IMG/VR virus record: IMGVR_UViG_3300021168_000030
Location: 1 to 63,841 of that record
From: a virus
DNA length: 63,841 nucleotides
Reading direction: 5' to 3' (one strand)
Shown here in pieces: positions 24,213-30,907 of the stretch (position 1 is the stretch's first letter; every line of letters starts with the position of its first letter). The translations under genes were made by a program, and so were the position numbers. The notes beneath the pieces were generated by a model, which saw only the letters and a program-made list of their open reading frames with translations, made no database searches and was not told where the DNA came from.

Positions 24213-25444
24213 TCCCGGCTCGCTACCAAAAGTTCCTTGTTCTTCATGAGCCATTGGACGTACGCAGGTTCAGAAACTATAAGTTTCGCACGGTTCTCGA
24301 CCGCAGATATGGCCGCCACTGATAACACCTGCATCTCGACCACCAGCCTATTGATATAGGCCATGATCTGCTGCGCGTTGGCTTCGGTTATGTTATGTGC
24401 CAGCATATACGCGCAGACCATCTGGGCGTCCTTTGCCTCGGGAAGTTTGGCCCTAGCCGGATCATTCTCGATGTCCGCTATGAGCGGGATTTCATCCGAG
24501 TATTTTAGATGCGTGAAGAACTGCGCACCCGCGCCGGGGCCGATCCACCCCGACGCAACCTCACGCGCGATCGGATCGAAGGGGAGCCTATCATGAGAGA
24601 TATCCTCTTCTGATCTGAGCGCGCTCAGGTCTTTATCGAGCAGACATAGCGTTCTGGGCGTGCAGAACGGATCGGTGCCCTCGGGCACGCTCTCCCGGAA
24701 CACGATGCCCGGGTGCTGCTGCGCGAATGAGATGGTCAGATAGTGCGGTGGAATGGTCTGTTTATTGGCCCATTCTAACCAAGCTGGCAGTGAGGCATCG
24801 ATCGACAGCCTACATCTCCGGTTCACCAAAAACATGAGTTCGCGTAGGACACCCGACCGATCACTCATACGGTTTTGAGCGGCGATCACACGCCAGCCTA
24901 CTGGTAGCTCAGTCGTGCCGACCGCGCCCTTGTATAGCAGCTCAGCGGCAGCTTTCTTCACGTCGTCCTCGGCCTGCCCGAACTCATCGAGGAAGAGGAT
25001 ACCGACATCAGGAACCTCACCATCCCATGTGCTAGGACCCCTCGCTACGCCTTCTATGAAAGGAGGCTGCTCCTGCCACGGCTTCCCGGTGGCTGTTCGC
25101 AGCTCACCAGGCTTATGCCAAATACCGTTGGGCTCGACCACATGCGTATTTGACTTAGCAGGATACCACGGCGGGGTACTGAATATCGTATCGAGCGAGC
25201 TGGCGCCCTTGACCGGCAGCATAAATCCCCGCACGTCGACCGACGATATGGTCGCCAGCATGAACTGCACGAGGCCGACGGGCTTGTTGACGCTGCGCGC
25301 CAACTTCGCAGCGGTCTGGAACACGGTATCCGATTTACCGATGCCGGGCCCGCTTTCCAATAGGAGGGCATTGGCGCGGGTGTTGTGCTGGAGTGATGCG
25401 AGCTGCGTGCGCAGGATGACTTCGCTAGCTGATTTCAGATCCAT
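24209..25444 (-). CDS. MoxR/CobS-like AAA+ ATPase
   Basis: A 411-residue AAA+ protein. Walker A is Gly-Pro-Gly-Ile-Gly-Lys-Ser at 32-38, Walker B is Leu-Phe-Leu-Asp-Glu ending at 154, sensor 1 is the Asn in Ala-Ala-Gln-Asn, and an Arg-rich stretch follows that could hold the arginine finger. It resembles MoxR/CobS ATPases, which act with VWA proteins to remodel or insert metal into targets. The VWA-metallopeptidase and a DUF3150-like gene lie downstream in the same operon. Confidence 0.85.
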   Translation of the reverse strand: MDLKSASEVILRTQLASLQHNTRANALLLESGPGIGKSDTVFQTAAKLARSVNKPVGLVQFMLATISSVDVRGFMLPVKGASSLDTIFSTPPWYPAKSNTHVVEPNGIWHKPGELRTATGKPWQEQPPFIEGVARGPSTWDGEVPDVGILFLDEFGQAEDDVKKAAAELLYKGAVGTTELPVGWRVIAAQNRMSDRSGVLRELMFLVNRRCRLSIDASLPAWLEWANKQTIPPHYLTISFAQQHPGIVFRESVPEGTDPFCTPRTLCLLDKDLSALRSEEDISHDRLPFDPIAREVASGWIGPGAGAQFFTHLKYSDEIPLIADIENDPARAKLPEAKDAQMVCAYMLAHNITEANAQQIMAYINRLVVEMQVLSVAAISAVENRAKLIVSEPAYVQWLMKNKELLVASRE

Positions 25445-25461
25445 CTTGATAGGTCCTCTCT

Positions 25462-25472
25462 ACTACAGTAGT
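25462..25472. promoter_or_regulatory. ACTACNGTAGT palindrome upstream of AAA ATPase
   Basis: Exact copy 17 bases upstream of the ATG and before GAGAGG. Its last base is part of the stop codon of the preceding gene. Confidence 0.7.
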
Positions 25473-25648
25473 TATAGTTTTTGAATGTTTTCGATCGCGA
25501 TGAGTGTGCTCTCTACCATCACCGCAGTATCAGGATGCTTCGCCGCAATCGCCTTAAGGGCGTGAACAGCAACTCTCACTATTTGTGTGGCTTTCTGTTT
25601 CTCTTTGAAGAGCGCTTCGATGTCGCGTTGTATATCTGGAGATAGCAT
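25472..25648 (-). CDS. small helical phage protein
   Basis: A 58-residue helical protein starting after AAAGGA at 25648. A longer frame upstream lacks a ribosome site. Function is unknown. Confidence 0.5.
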   Translation of the reverse strand: MLSPDIQRDIEALFKEKQKATQIVRVAVHALKAIAAKHPDTAVMVESTLIAIENIQKL

Positions 25649-25664
25649 GTTTGGTCCTTTGGTT

Positions 25665-25877
25665 TTAGGGTTTTGAGCGGCTATGCCGAGCAACCAGCTT
25701 GTCGCTGTACGTAGTAAGCCAATCTGTGTAAGCTGGGAGCACCGCAAGCTGTTTGACCACCGCCGGCGCGCGAAGCACTACTAGGAGCGTTTTGACTATG
25801 GTATCGAAGTCGAACGTGAGCAGTCGCTTGAACGCGCTTTCGGCGTCTGTCTCGAAGTCTGCTGTTGTGGGTACCAT
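25665..25877 (-). CDS. duplicated small protein, copy A
   Basis: A 70-residue protein similar along its length to the gene at 25913-26128: both share Asp-Phe-Glu-x-Asp-Ala-Glu-x-Ala-Phe-Lys-Arg-Leu-Leu and Phe-Asp-Phe-Asp-Thr-Ile-Val-Lys-Thr-Leu. The leader (GAGGATCAAATCAC before ATG) and an upstream palindrome are also shared, so gene and control region were duplicated together. Function is unknown. Confidence 0.65.
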   Translation of the reverse strand: MVPTTADFETDAESAFKRLLTFDFDTIVKTLLVVLRAPAVVKQLAVLPAYTDWLTTYSDKLVARHSRSKP

Positions 25878-25899
25878 GTGATTTGATCCTCGTTCTACT

Positions 25900-25910
25900 A
25901 CTACAGTAGT
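25900..25910. promoter_or_regulatory. ACTACNGTAGT palindrome upstream of duplicated gene A
   Basis: Exact copy 22 bases upstream of the ATG, before the GAGG ribosome site. Confidence 0.7.
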
Positions 25911-25912
25911 TT

Positions 25913-26128
25913 TTAGGTCAAACGCGCGATCAGCTCGTGCTTATTTGCGATAAGCCAATCGAGGTAAGTCTTCGACGCTAGGAGCTTTTTCCTAGCTGGC
26001 GGTGACAACTCGCGAAGCCCCTGCAGTGTTTTGACTATGGTATCGAAGTCGAACGCTAGCAGTCGCTTGAACGCATCTTCGGCGTCTTCCTCAAAGTCTT
26101 CTAGTGTGGGTACGCTGAGTGCTACCAT
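25913..26128 (-). CDS. duplicated small protein, copy B
   Basis: A 71-residue paralogue of the gene at 25665-25877. The start at 26128 is chosen because it follows the same GAGGATCAAATCAC leader; a longer in-frame extension to 26308 overlaps other genes and lacks support. Function is unknown. Confidence 0.65.
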   Translation of the reverse strand: MVALSVPTLEDFEEDAEDAFKRLLAFDFDTIVKTLQGLRELSPPARKKLLASKTYLDWLIANKHELIARLT

Positions 26129-26170
26129 GTGATTTGATCCTCGTAAACTCGTGCGGTTGCCTTTGGTTCT

Positions 26171-26181
26171 ACTACAGTAGT
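26171..26181. promoter_or_regulatory. ACTACNGTAGT palindrome upstream of duplicated gene B
   Basis: Exact copy 42 bases upstream of the copy B ATG and just after the stop of the membrane miniprotein gene. Confidence 0.65.
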
Positions 26182-26184
26182 GAT

Positions 26185-26283
26185 TTATAAGATCACGCCT
26201 ACCTGATAGGCGAGGATGGCTCCGAGTAGCATAGCCGCTACTATGAGTATGATGAACGCGAAGATCGTACTGAGCGTATTCAT
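26185..26283 (-). CDS. 32-residue single-pass membrane miniprotein
   Basis: The ATG overlaps the upstream stop as ATGA. Residues 5-31 are one long hydrophobic helix with almost no charge. Function is unknown; similar phage peptides often act at the host inner membrane. Confidence 0.5.
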   Translation of the reverse strand: MNTLSTIFAFIILIVAAMLLGAILAYQVGVIL

Positions 26284-26555
26284 CGACGGACCCCGAGCAG
26301 GCGGTCAACTACGATCTGAGTTTCGTTCCACGCACGGATCCCACACGGATCGTTGTAAGTTATGGTGATTTCGTAGCCTGGATTAGACCAGTCGGGGCCG
26401 CCTTCGACGATAGCGCCTGCTTCATGGATTTCGTCGAAGTCTGCGTCCACTGATTTTAAGTCTAGTGGATTGCCACCAGTACCAGGCTCGATGTGGATAT
26501 GCCAGCGTTTGATTGTCATTGGGTCCTCTTTGGTTGGTTGAACGTCTTGTTTCAT
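26280..26555 (-). CDS. phage protein of unknown function
   Basis: A 91-residue protein from the ATG at 26555, which overlaps the upstream stop as ATGA; an internal ATG at 26519 after GAGG is an alternative. It is beta-rich and acidic in the middle with a basic end. No family is recognised. Confidence 0.5.
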   Translation of the reverse strand: MKQDVQPTKEDPMTIKRWHIHIEPGTGGNPLDLKSVDADFDEIHEAGAIVEGGPDWSNPGYEITITYNDPCGIRAWNETQIVVDRLLGVRR

Positions 26556-26776
26556 GGTCTGCGTTCCCACCCGCGCACAGTCAGCACCATGTCGCGATTG
26601 TCCATGTTTTGCTGGAATTCATATCCCTCGGACACGCCGCGCTCGAATTCACGGGCGATGTGCAAAGCAGTTCCGCGCTCTGGCGCCATAAAACTGTCTC
26701 CCGTCAATCCACGGCCCTGGTTCCAGCCGGCGACAAACGCGTCATCGATGTTCGTAGGCGTGAAAGGGTGGCGCAT
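26552..26776 (-). CDS. phage protein of unknown function
   Basis: A 74-residue protein starting after GGGAG. The central part is helical with several Gly and acidic residues. Its stop overlaps the next start. Confidence 0.5.
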   Translation of the reverse strand: MRHPFTPTNIDDAFVAGWNQGRGLTGDSFMAPERGTALHIAREFERGVSEGYEFQQNMDNRDMVLTVRGWERRP

Positions 26777-26792
26777 ATTTCGTTCTCCCTAT

Positions 26793-27050
26793 TTAGATCT
26801 CGTGATTACCCGACGGAAACCCAGGTCTCTGCAGGGCGCAGTGAAACGCGCTGGCACCGAATTGGTGAAACATCGCCAGTGATTTCACGGCGAATAGGTA
26901 ATCGACCTGCGCGGTGCTCAGGGCCTCACCGTATAATTCGCCCATTCGCGCATTCATGCGGTCGGACTGAGACGCCGCCGCGACGGTCGATCGAGCGAGA
27001 TCATATGGCATTACGCTGTAGGGTATGGGAACGCTTGGTGATTGGTTCAT
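26793..27050 (-). CDS. phage protein of unknown function
   Basis: An 85-residue, largely helical protein coupled to the ribbon-helix-helix gene by ATGA. It may act with that regulator, but no motif supports a role. Confidence 0.5.
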   Translation of the reverse strand: MNQSPSVPIPYSVMPYDLARSTVAAASQSDRMNARMGELYGEALSTAQVDYLFAVKSLAMFHQFGASAFHCALQRPGFPSGNHEI

Positions 27051-27403
27051 GCCTGCAACTCCCCATTGAGTTCATCGCGCTTGTCAAAGAAAGCGTTGTA
27101 TTGAGCTTTCGACCAGTCCGCTTTGGGGGCAGACCAATCGAAATGTGGAGCAAACTGCTGCATTTCGTCCGTGGTCGGTATGCGCACCTCTAGCCTAATG
27201 GGCTCAGAGCTATTTTCTACTATAGTAGTAGGTTTAGATGGCTGCAACTCTGAGTTGAGTTCAGAGTACCCCCTACCATCGAGATAGTTCGCGATCCAGC
27301 CACGCAGTACCTCAGTCATAGCGCGGCCGGTTCGCTGCGCCTCGACCCGCAGCATACGATAGGCGTCATAAGGCATCGTGAATTTGAAAACTTGGTTTCG
27401 CAT
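27047..27403 (-). CDS. ribbon-helix-helix DNA-binding protein
   Basis: A 118-residue protein. Residues 1-45 fit an Arc/CopG-type ribbon-helix-helix: a short beta strand with alternating residues (Gln-Val-Phe-Lys-Phe-Thr-Met), helix 1, a Gly turn and helix 2. Such proteins bind inverted repeats as dimers or tetramers. A linker containing a palindrome variant (Thr-Thr-Ile-Val-Glu) leads to an acidic, Trp-rich C-terminal half. It lies beside the repeat-rich non-coding block and is the best candidate in the window for binding the ACTACNGTAGT sites; that link is inference. Confidence 0.65.
   Translation of the reverse strand: MRNQVFKFTMPYDAYRMLRVEAQRTGRAMTEVLRGWIANYLDGRGYSELNSELQPSKPTTIVENSSEPIRLEVRIPTTDEMQQFAPHFDWSAPKADWSKAQYNAFFDKRDELNGELQA
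27219..27229. promoter_or_regulatory. palindrome variant ACTATAGTAGT inside RHH gene
   Basis: One mismatch to the consensus; the surrounding CTACTATAGTAG at 27217-27228 is itself a perfect 12-bp palindrome. Confidence 0.45.
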
Positions 27404-27465
27404 TGTAGCTTGAACCGCTGTAAGAGGGTGTTCCTATAAATATAGCTACGATGGTTTTTAGTCAA

Positions 27466-27640
27466 GGGTCAGTTTGGGGTATCTTTGGGGTATGTTTGGG
27501 CCGATGGGCCAATCTGGGCCAAGGGTCAGTTTGGGGTATGTTTGGGGCTGATTGGGGTCAGATTAGGGTCAGTTTGGTCCTTAGGTCAGTTTGGTCCTTA
27601 GGTCAGTTTGGGGTCGGTTTAGGGTATCTTTGGGCCGAGA
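27466..27640 (+). repeat. G/T-rich iteron-like repeats with G-quadruplex potential
   Basis: Copies of GGTCAGTTTGG and TATSTTTGGG recur. A 17-base unit, GGTCAGTTTGGTCCTTA, is repeated at 27567-27583 and 27584-27600, with a partial third. G-runs at 27476-27508 and 27523-27557 meet the G3 with loops of 1-7 rule for G-quadruplexes. It lies upstream of the RHH gene and may be a replication origin or control region. Confidence 0.7.
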
Positions 27641-27698
27641 CTATGCAATTTATTGGCTTTTTCCGTGTAGTTATATGATCGTTACAGTTGAAAATGTG

Positions 27699-27966
27699 TT
27701 TCATTCCCAAATTCACTCCGGGAATGAAAAACTTGTAAGTCATTGATATTGCTATTTGTTCCTTTATTCCCAAAACTTTTACCCTAGAGACGCGTAGACG
27801 CCACGACGCCAATGCGTGAAAATCAAAAACTCTTACGTATCTCTTATTTTTTATTGGGAATGAAAGGAATGAAAGGAATGAAAGAAAAAAGCTAGGATTT
27901 CTGCGGCTTTCGTCGATTGTTTCGCGCCCGTTTCGTTCCCAAACGGTGTTTTTGTCGGGAATGGAA
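27699..27966. repeat. inverted GGGAATGAAA repeats in AT-rich non-coding block
   Basis: TTTCATTCCC at 27699-27708 faces GGGAATGAAA at 27720-27729. The motif recurs in part as TTTATTCCC at 27763-27771, as GGGAATGAAA with two further GGAATGAAA copies at 27856-27883, and as TTTCGTTCCC at 27931-27940 facing GGGAATGGAA at 27957-27966. No credible gene lies between 27404 and 28084, so this is a regulatory or origin region. Confidence 0.65.
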
Positions 27967-28033
27967 CCCTTAATCGCCGCAGAAAGCCTAGGTTTTGTAT
28001 CCTCAAATTAGTGTAAAGAACCGTGAATATGAG

Positions 28034-28063
28034 AAACCCTGCAGGATATTCCCCGCAGGGTTT
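28034..28063 (-). terminator. hairpin after the first early gene
   Basis: A perfect 9-bp stem, AAACCCTGC with GCAGGGTTT, and a 12-base loop, just past the stop of the 28085-28900 gene. No long T-tract follows on the minus strand, so it may terminate weakly or protect the mRNA end. Confidence 0.5.
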
Positions 28064-28084
28064 AATCTCCGCTCGATAGACCAG

Positions 28085-28900
28085 TTATGCCGCTTCGATA
28101 TCCCGCAATGCTTCGTCTAGAAGATCACTTACGCCCATAGCAGGGGTTATTTCCTCTATTGCGTCGATAGTTTCAGGCGCCGATGGGCTCTTTCGTACAC
28201 TAGTTTGTTTGACAACTGACTTAGGCTGCTCGTTCTTAAAATCCCCTATCGTGAGTGTACTAAGCTCTTCGCAGCACGCACGCAGCTGCTCGATATGCGG
28301 GAATTCGTCCGACATGGCTCTGATTTGCGCTAGGAGGGCCGTACGGCGCTTGAACGCCTTGGAGGGGTCTTTCGCCGGGTCGAGCGAAATAGCCCACTCA
28401 GCGACCTCCGCAGGGGTTTCTAGGGGACGTTTGGTATCGATGCACTGGCTGATCATCCGTTGGAGCATATGGTAGCGCCTAGCGAACGCGGTGCGCAGCG
28501 GTCTTGGCGCGGATTTATCCTCGGTCGCGAGTTCCGCATCCCACACGTTTTGCGCGAGTTCCTGCATCGAAGACACATAATTGCATGCATTAGGGTGGCA
28601 AGCGCGCTTGATTTCACCGGCGAATGTATTTATTGCAGTGTCTTTGCCGTTGCGCGTTTTGAGCGCGGCGTCAACACCGCTCTCGATATCGATCAGCTCC
28701 CAGCGTTCCCTGGCACTGATATTTGCCAGTGTCACAAGCTGGCCTTCACGTGTATTGACTGCGTCGTCAGCCGCTACAGTCAGAACGTCTTTCGCGTCGC
28801 GACGATCTTGGTCCTTTGTGGAGACTGCTGCGAAGCTGGCAGTGACCACATCCGATACGCGCGAGACGCGTGATACGTGATTTGTGGTATTGGCTGTCAT
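28085..28900 (-). CDS. first leftward early protein, unknown function
   Basis: A 271-residue soluble protein, mostly helical, with several Cys, a basic linker near residue 225 and an acidic C-terminus. It is set apart from the rest of the early arm by a hairpin and the repeat block, and heads the leftward arm. No family is recognised; a host-takeover or single-gene early role is possible. Confidence 0.55.
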   Translation of the reverse strand: MTANTTNHVSRVSRVSDVVTASFAAVSTKDQDRRDAKDVLTVAADDAVNTREGQLVTLANISARERWELIDIESGVDAALKTRNGKDTAINTFAGEIKRACHPNACNYVSSMQELAQNVWDAELATEDKSAPRPLRTAFARRYHMLQRMISQCIDTKRPLETPAEVAEWAISLDPAKDPSKAFKRRTALLAQIRAMSDEFPHIEQLRACCEELSTLTIGDFKNEQPKSVVKQTSVRKSPSAPETIDAIEEITPAMGVSDLLDEALRDIEAA

Positions 28901-29153
28901 TGGGGTTTACTCCGTTAGGTTACACTACTGGATGGATGTTTTTTCGACTACTGTAGTGATAGATTTAGTGGTGCAGTGGACTACGGGTGGGACCGGGGGG
29001 AGGACATGGCCAGACGGGGGGGTCGGGGTGGCGGCCGCGTGGTGAAGCTCCCATATGGACGGCACCAAAAAATACCATTGCCATATTTATGTCAACTATG
29101 GTAGATAGCTGCACCGCGCCGAGCGGCGTCTCGGCAGCTCTAAGGGAAACTAA
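28901..29153. other. divergent control region
   Basis: A 253-base gap between leftward and rightward genes. It contains a palindrome at 28947, a G-rich stretch near 28990-29040, and an AT-rich stretch with a minus-strand TTGACA at 29095-29090 but no convincing matching -10 box. Promoters for both arms are expected here, but none could be fixed from sequence. Confidence 0.4.
28947..28957. promoter_or_regulatory. ACTACNGTAGT palindrome in divergent control region
   Basis: Exact copy with central T, 46 bases upstream of the first leftward gene. Confidence 0.7.
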
Positions 29154-29348
29154 ATGACGAAAACACTTACTATGAGTGCACTGATCCTGGTCCTAATCAT
29201 GTCGTTCGCCGTGCCTAGCAAGGCTGACTGGTTCTCCGATTTCGTGGATATGTTCAACGGCATTGGAGACGGCCTCGGTAACGGCGGGACCAGCAACGGC
29301 AACGGCAATGGGAACGGCAATGGGAACGGAAACATTACTTTCGGGTAA
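29154..29348 (+). CDS. small secreted protein with Asn-Gly repeats
   Basis: A 64-residue protein with a Sec signal peptide ending near Ser-Lys-Ala (residue 24). The mature part has a short helix and then alternating Asn-Gly repeats. Function is unknown. It is the first gene of the rightward accessory block. Confidence 0.55.
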   Translation: MTKTLTMSALILVLIMSFAVPSKADWFSDFVDMFNGIGDGLGNGGTSNGNGNGNGNGNGNITFG

Positions 29349-29366
29349 GCTGTAAGACCGATCAGC

Positions 29367-29405
29367 GGGCCGCTTTCCTCAGTTTTACGCTGGGGGGAGC
29401 GGCCC
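29367..29405 (+). other. stem-loop after the secreted-protein gene
   Basis: GGGCCGCT at 29367-29374 pairs with AGCGGCCC at 29398-29405. No U-run follows, so it is either a weak terminator or a processing/stability hairpin. Confidence 0.5.
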
Positions 29406-29408
29406 TTA

Positions 29409-29469
29409 CAAACCATGGTGGATGCACCAGCGCGGCCTACGCTGGTGCTGGTGGGAGATAAAATGATGG
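29409..29469 (+). repeat. duplicated leader hairpin, copy 1
   Basis: A leader nearly identical to 29831-29891. It contains the hairpin GCACCAGCG, 7-base loop CGGCCTA, CGCTGGTGC (29424-29448), then GGGAGATAAA and ATGATGG. In one frame it encodes the mini-ORF MHQRGLRWCWWEIK, which ends across the gene start. Confidence 0.7.
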
Positions 29470-29636
29470 CAGATGAAACGGCGCAGCCGGAAACACCGGA
29501 ACAATACACAATGCGGCGTGCCAAGACGGTGCTCGCACGTCAATTAGAGGATGCGAAGCTGAAGGCAACTAATCCGAACGCCGAACACGCCCATAAGCAT
29601 ATGCGCGTCGATGTCTACGCTAAGCCTATCATTTAG
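29463..29636 (+). CDS. small phage protein behind leader hairpin 1
   Basis: A 57-residue protein starting at the ATGATG after GGGAG. A longer in-frame start at 29415 would translate through the hairpin. It is charged and helical. Function is unknown. Confidence 0.5.
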   Translation: MMADETAQPETPEQYTMRRAKTVLARQLEDAKLKATNPNAEHAHKHMRVDVYAKPII

Positions 29637-29651
29637 GCTGGGGGCCCCTTC

Positions 29652-29888
29652 ATGGATACCGATCGCTGGCGGCGGCAACCGCATGCAGCGCGCGAATTTG
29701 TCCGCCTCTTCGTCGAGGCGCTGACAAAGCACCGAAAACGCGGCAACCGTCACCTGCCACCGCTCGGCATCAAAAAGTCCCTGCGTATGGCGCAGTGTGG
29801 CCGGGCGATCGTGCTTGGGCCGCCCTATCACAAACTACGGTGGATGCACCAGCGTAGGCCGCGCTGGTGCTGGCGGGAGATAAAATGA
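29652..29888 (+). CDS. possible Arg-rich protein ending in leader hairpin 2
   Basis: A 78-residue ORF with many Arg and His that ends in MHQRRPRWCWREIK. Its stop overlaps the next ATG as ATGA. The end is forced by the duplicated leader, so the ORF may be real or a product of leader duplication. Confidence 0.35.
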   Translation: MDTDRWRRQPHAAREFVRLFVEALTKHRKRGNRHLPPLGIKKSLRMAQCGRAIVLGPPYHKLRWMHQRRPRWCWREIK

Positions 29889-29891
29889 TGG
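29831..29891 (+). repeat. duplicated leader hairpin, copy 2 with inverted loop
   Basis: The hairpin at 29846-29870 is the exact reverse complement of the one at 29424-29448: the same 9-bp stems with the loop flipped to TAGGCCG. Flanking bases match copy 1 through GGGAGATAAAATGATGG. Confidence 0.7.
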
Positions 29892-30073
29892 ACGTCGAAC
29901 AGCTAAGACCCGTCGCCGCCAAGCTGGCTAACTCCCTGGGTGTCTCCTTCTTCATCCGCGATGGGTCGATACACCAGCACGGCCCCGGCGAACGGGTCGA
30001 CCCGCCGCCCAGCGCTCAGCCGGGTTTAAGCCACGGGCGCTTCGAAATCTCAAATGTGGAGGTAAAAGAGTAA
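29885..30073 (+). CDS. small phage protein behind leader hairpin 2
   Basis: A 62-residue protein starting at the ATGATG after GGGAG. The first half is a mixed alpha/beta unit, the second a Pro-rich tail. It does not resemble the product of the gene behind copy 1 despite the shared leader. Confidence 0.5.
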   Translation: MMDVEQLRPVAAKLANSLGVSFFIRDGSIHQHGPGERVDPPPSAQPGLSHGRFEISNVEVKE

Positions 30074-30077
30074 CAGG

Positions 30078-30257
30078 ATGGAACAGTTTTCTGCGACGGT
30101 AAAACGGATAGCCGGCGAGCAGGTCAAGGTCACTATGTCAGATGGATTAGAGGTATTTTGGGTATTCAGCCTGCCTTACATACACCGGTCTGGAAGCAAT
30201 GACTTGTTCTCCTTGGATGAGGCAGAGCAGGCTGGGATCATTACCGTCGAGCGCTAG
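30078..30257 (+). CDS. 59-residue phage protein of unknown function
   Basis: A short ORF starting four bases after the previous stop. The product is beta-rich, then has an acidic helix. It ends 12 bases before the HslV-like gene. No family is recognised. Confidence 0.5.
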   Translation: MEQFSATVKRIAGEQVKVTMSDGLEVFWVFSLPYIHRSGSNDLFSLDEAEQAGIITVER

Positions 30258-30269
30258 GGGCCCAAAATC

Positions 30270-30809
30270 ATGACCATTATCGTCTACCGCGACGGTGTGA
30301 TGGCGAGCGATTCGCGGATCACCGACAATGGCATTGTGCGTGGCAGTGTCTCGAAGATATTCCGCGCGCCCTATGGTTTAATCGCCGGCGCCAGCGGTGA
30401 GCACGGAGCTGCGAAACGATTCGAGCGCTGGCTTTGTGATCAGCGTTTTGATGGGGGCTTTCCCGCGCCCATCGCAAGCTCGTGCGGTAGCGAATTCGAT
30501 CCGAAGACTGAGCCGGGATGTTTTTCGGCCATAGTCGTGCACCCCAGCACCGGCGGGCATGCGGCCAGCACCTGGCTCGTCGATCACCGCGGGACATTCT
30601 TCCCGATTGAGGCCGATTTTATCTGTGAGGGGTCCGGCCGGGAGATCGCTATGGGTGCGTGTGCGATGGGCGCGGGGGCGGTCGAGGCCGTCCTTATCGC
30701 CATACAGTACGACACCGGATGCGGCGGCGAGGTTCAGGTTCTCAATCTGAAGCCCATTGTTACTGATCGGTCAGTCGACCTCCCGTGTGAGGTAGTTCAC
30801 ACTTATTAA
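30270..30809 (+). CDS. HslV/proteasome-like Ntn hydrolase
   Basis: A 179-residue protein resembling proteasome beta/HslV subunits. After removal of Met1, Thr2 would be the nucleophile; Asp14 (in Ala-Ser-Asp-Ser) and Lys29 stand at the family active-site positions. A Gly-Ala-Ser-Gly-Glu loop follows the third strand. No HslU-like unfoldase is visible nearby. It may process phage or host proteins, or be a specialised amidohydrolase. Confidence 0.75.
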   Translation: MTIIVYRDGVMASDSRITDNGIVRGSVSKIFRAPYGLIAGASGEHGAAKRFERWLCDQRFDGGFPAPIASSCGSEFDPKTEPGCFSAIVVHPSTGGHAASTWLVDHRGTFFPIEADFICEGSGREIAMGACAMGAGAVEAVLIAIQYDTGCGGEVQVLNLKPIVTDRSVDLPCEVVHTY

Positions 30810-30839
30810 CTATAGATCGTGTATTTATTTGATTCCTGA

Positions 30840-30868
30840 TTGACAAATAGAGTTCGTATTCATATCTT
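30840..30868 (+). promoter_or_regulatory. sigma-70-like promoter
   Basis: TTGACA at 30840-30845, a 17-base spacer and TATCTT at 30863-30868, placed 40 bases before the next ATG in an AT-rich gap. It would drive the winged-helix-like gene. Confidence 0.6.
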
Positions 30869-30907
30869 CGCCGCATTCCAAGAGGGCTTGGATACGTGAG
30901 GAAAGAT

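Noticed and set aside
27451-27678. A 75-codon plus-strand ORF through the G/T-rich repeats
   Set aside because: Its Gly/Trp/Val-rich product simply mirrors the repeats, with no ribosome site; the region is better read as non-coding repeats.
29544-29831. A 95-codon minus-strand ORF in the accessory block
   Set aside because: It overlaps plus-strand genes that share leaders and ribosome sites, and has no start context of its own.
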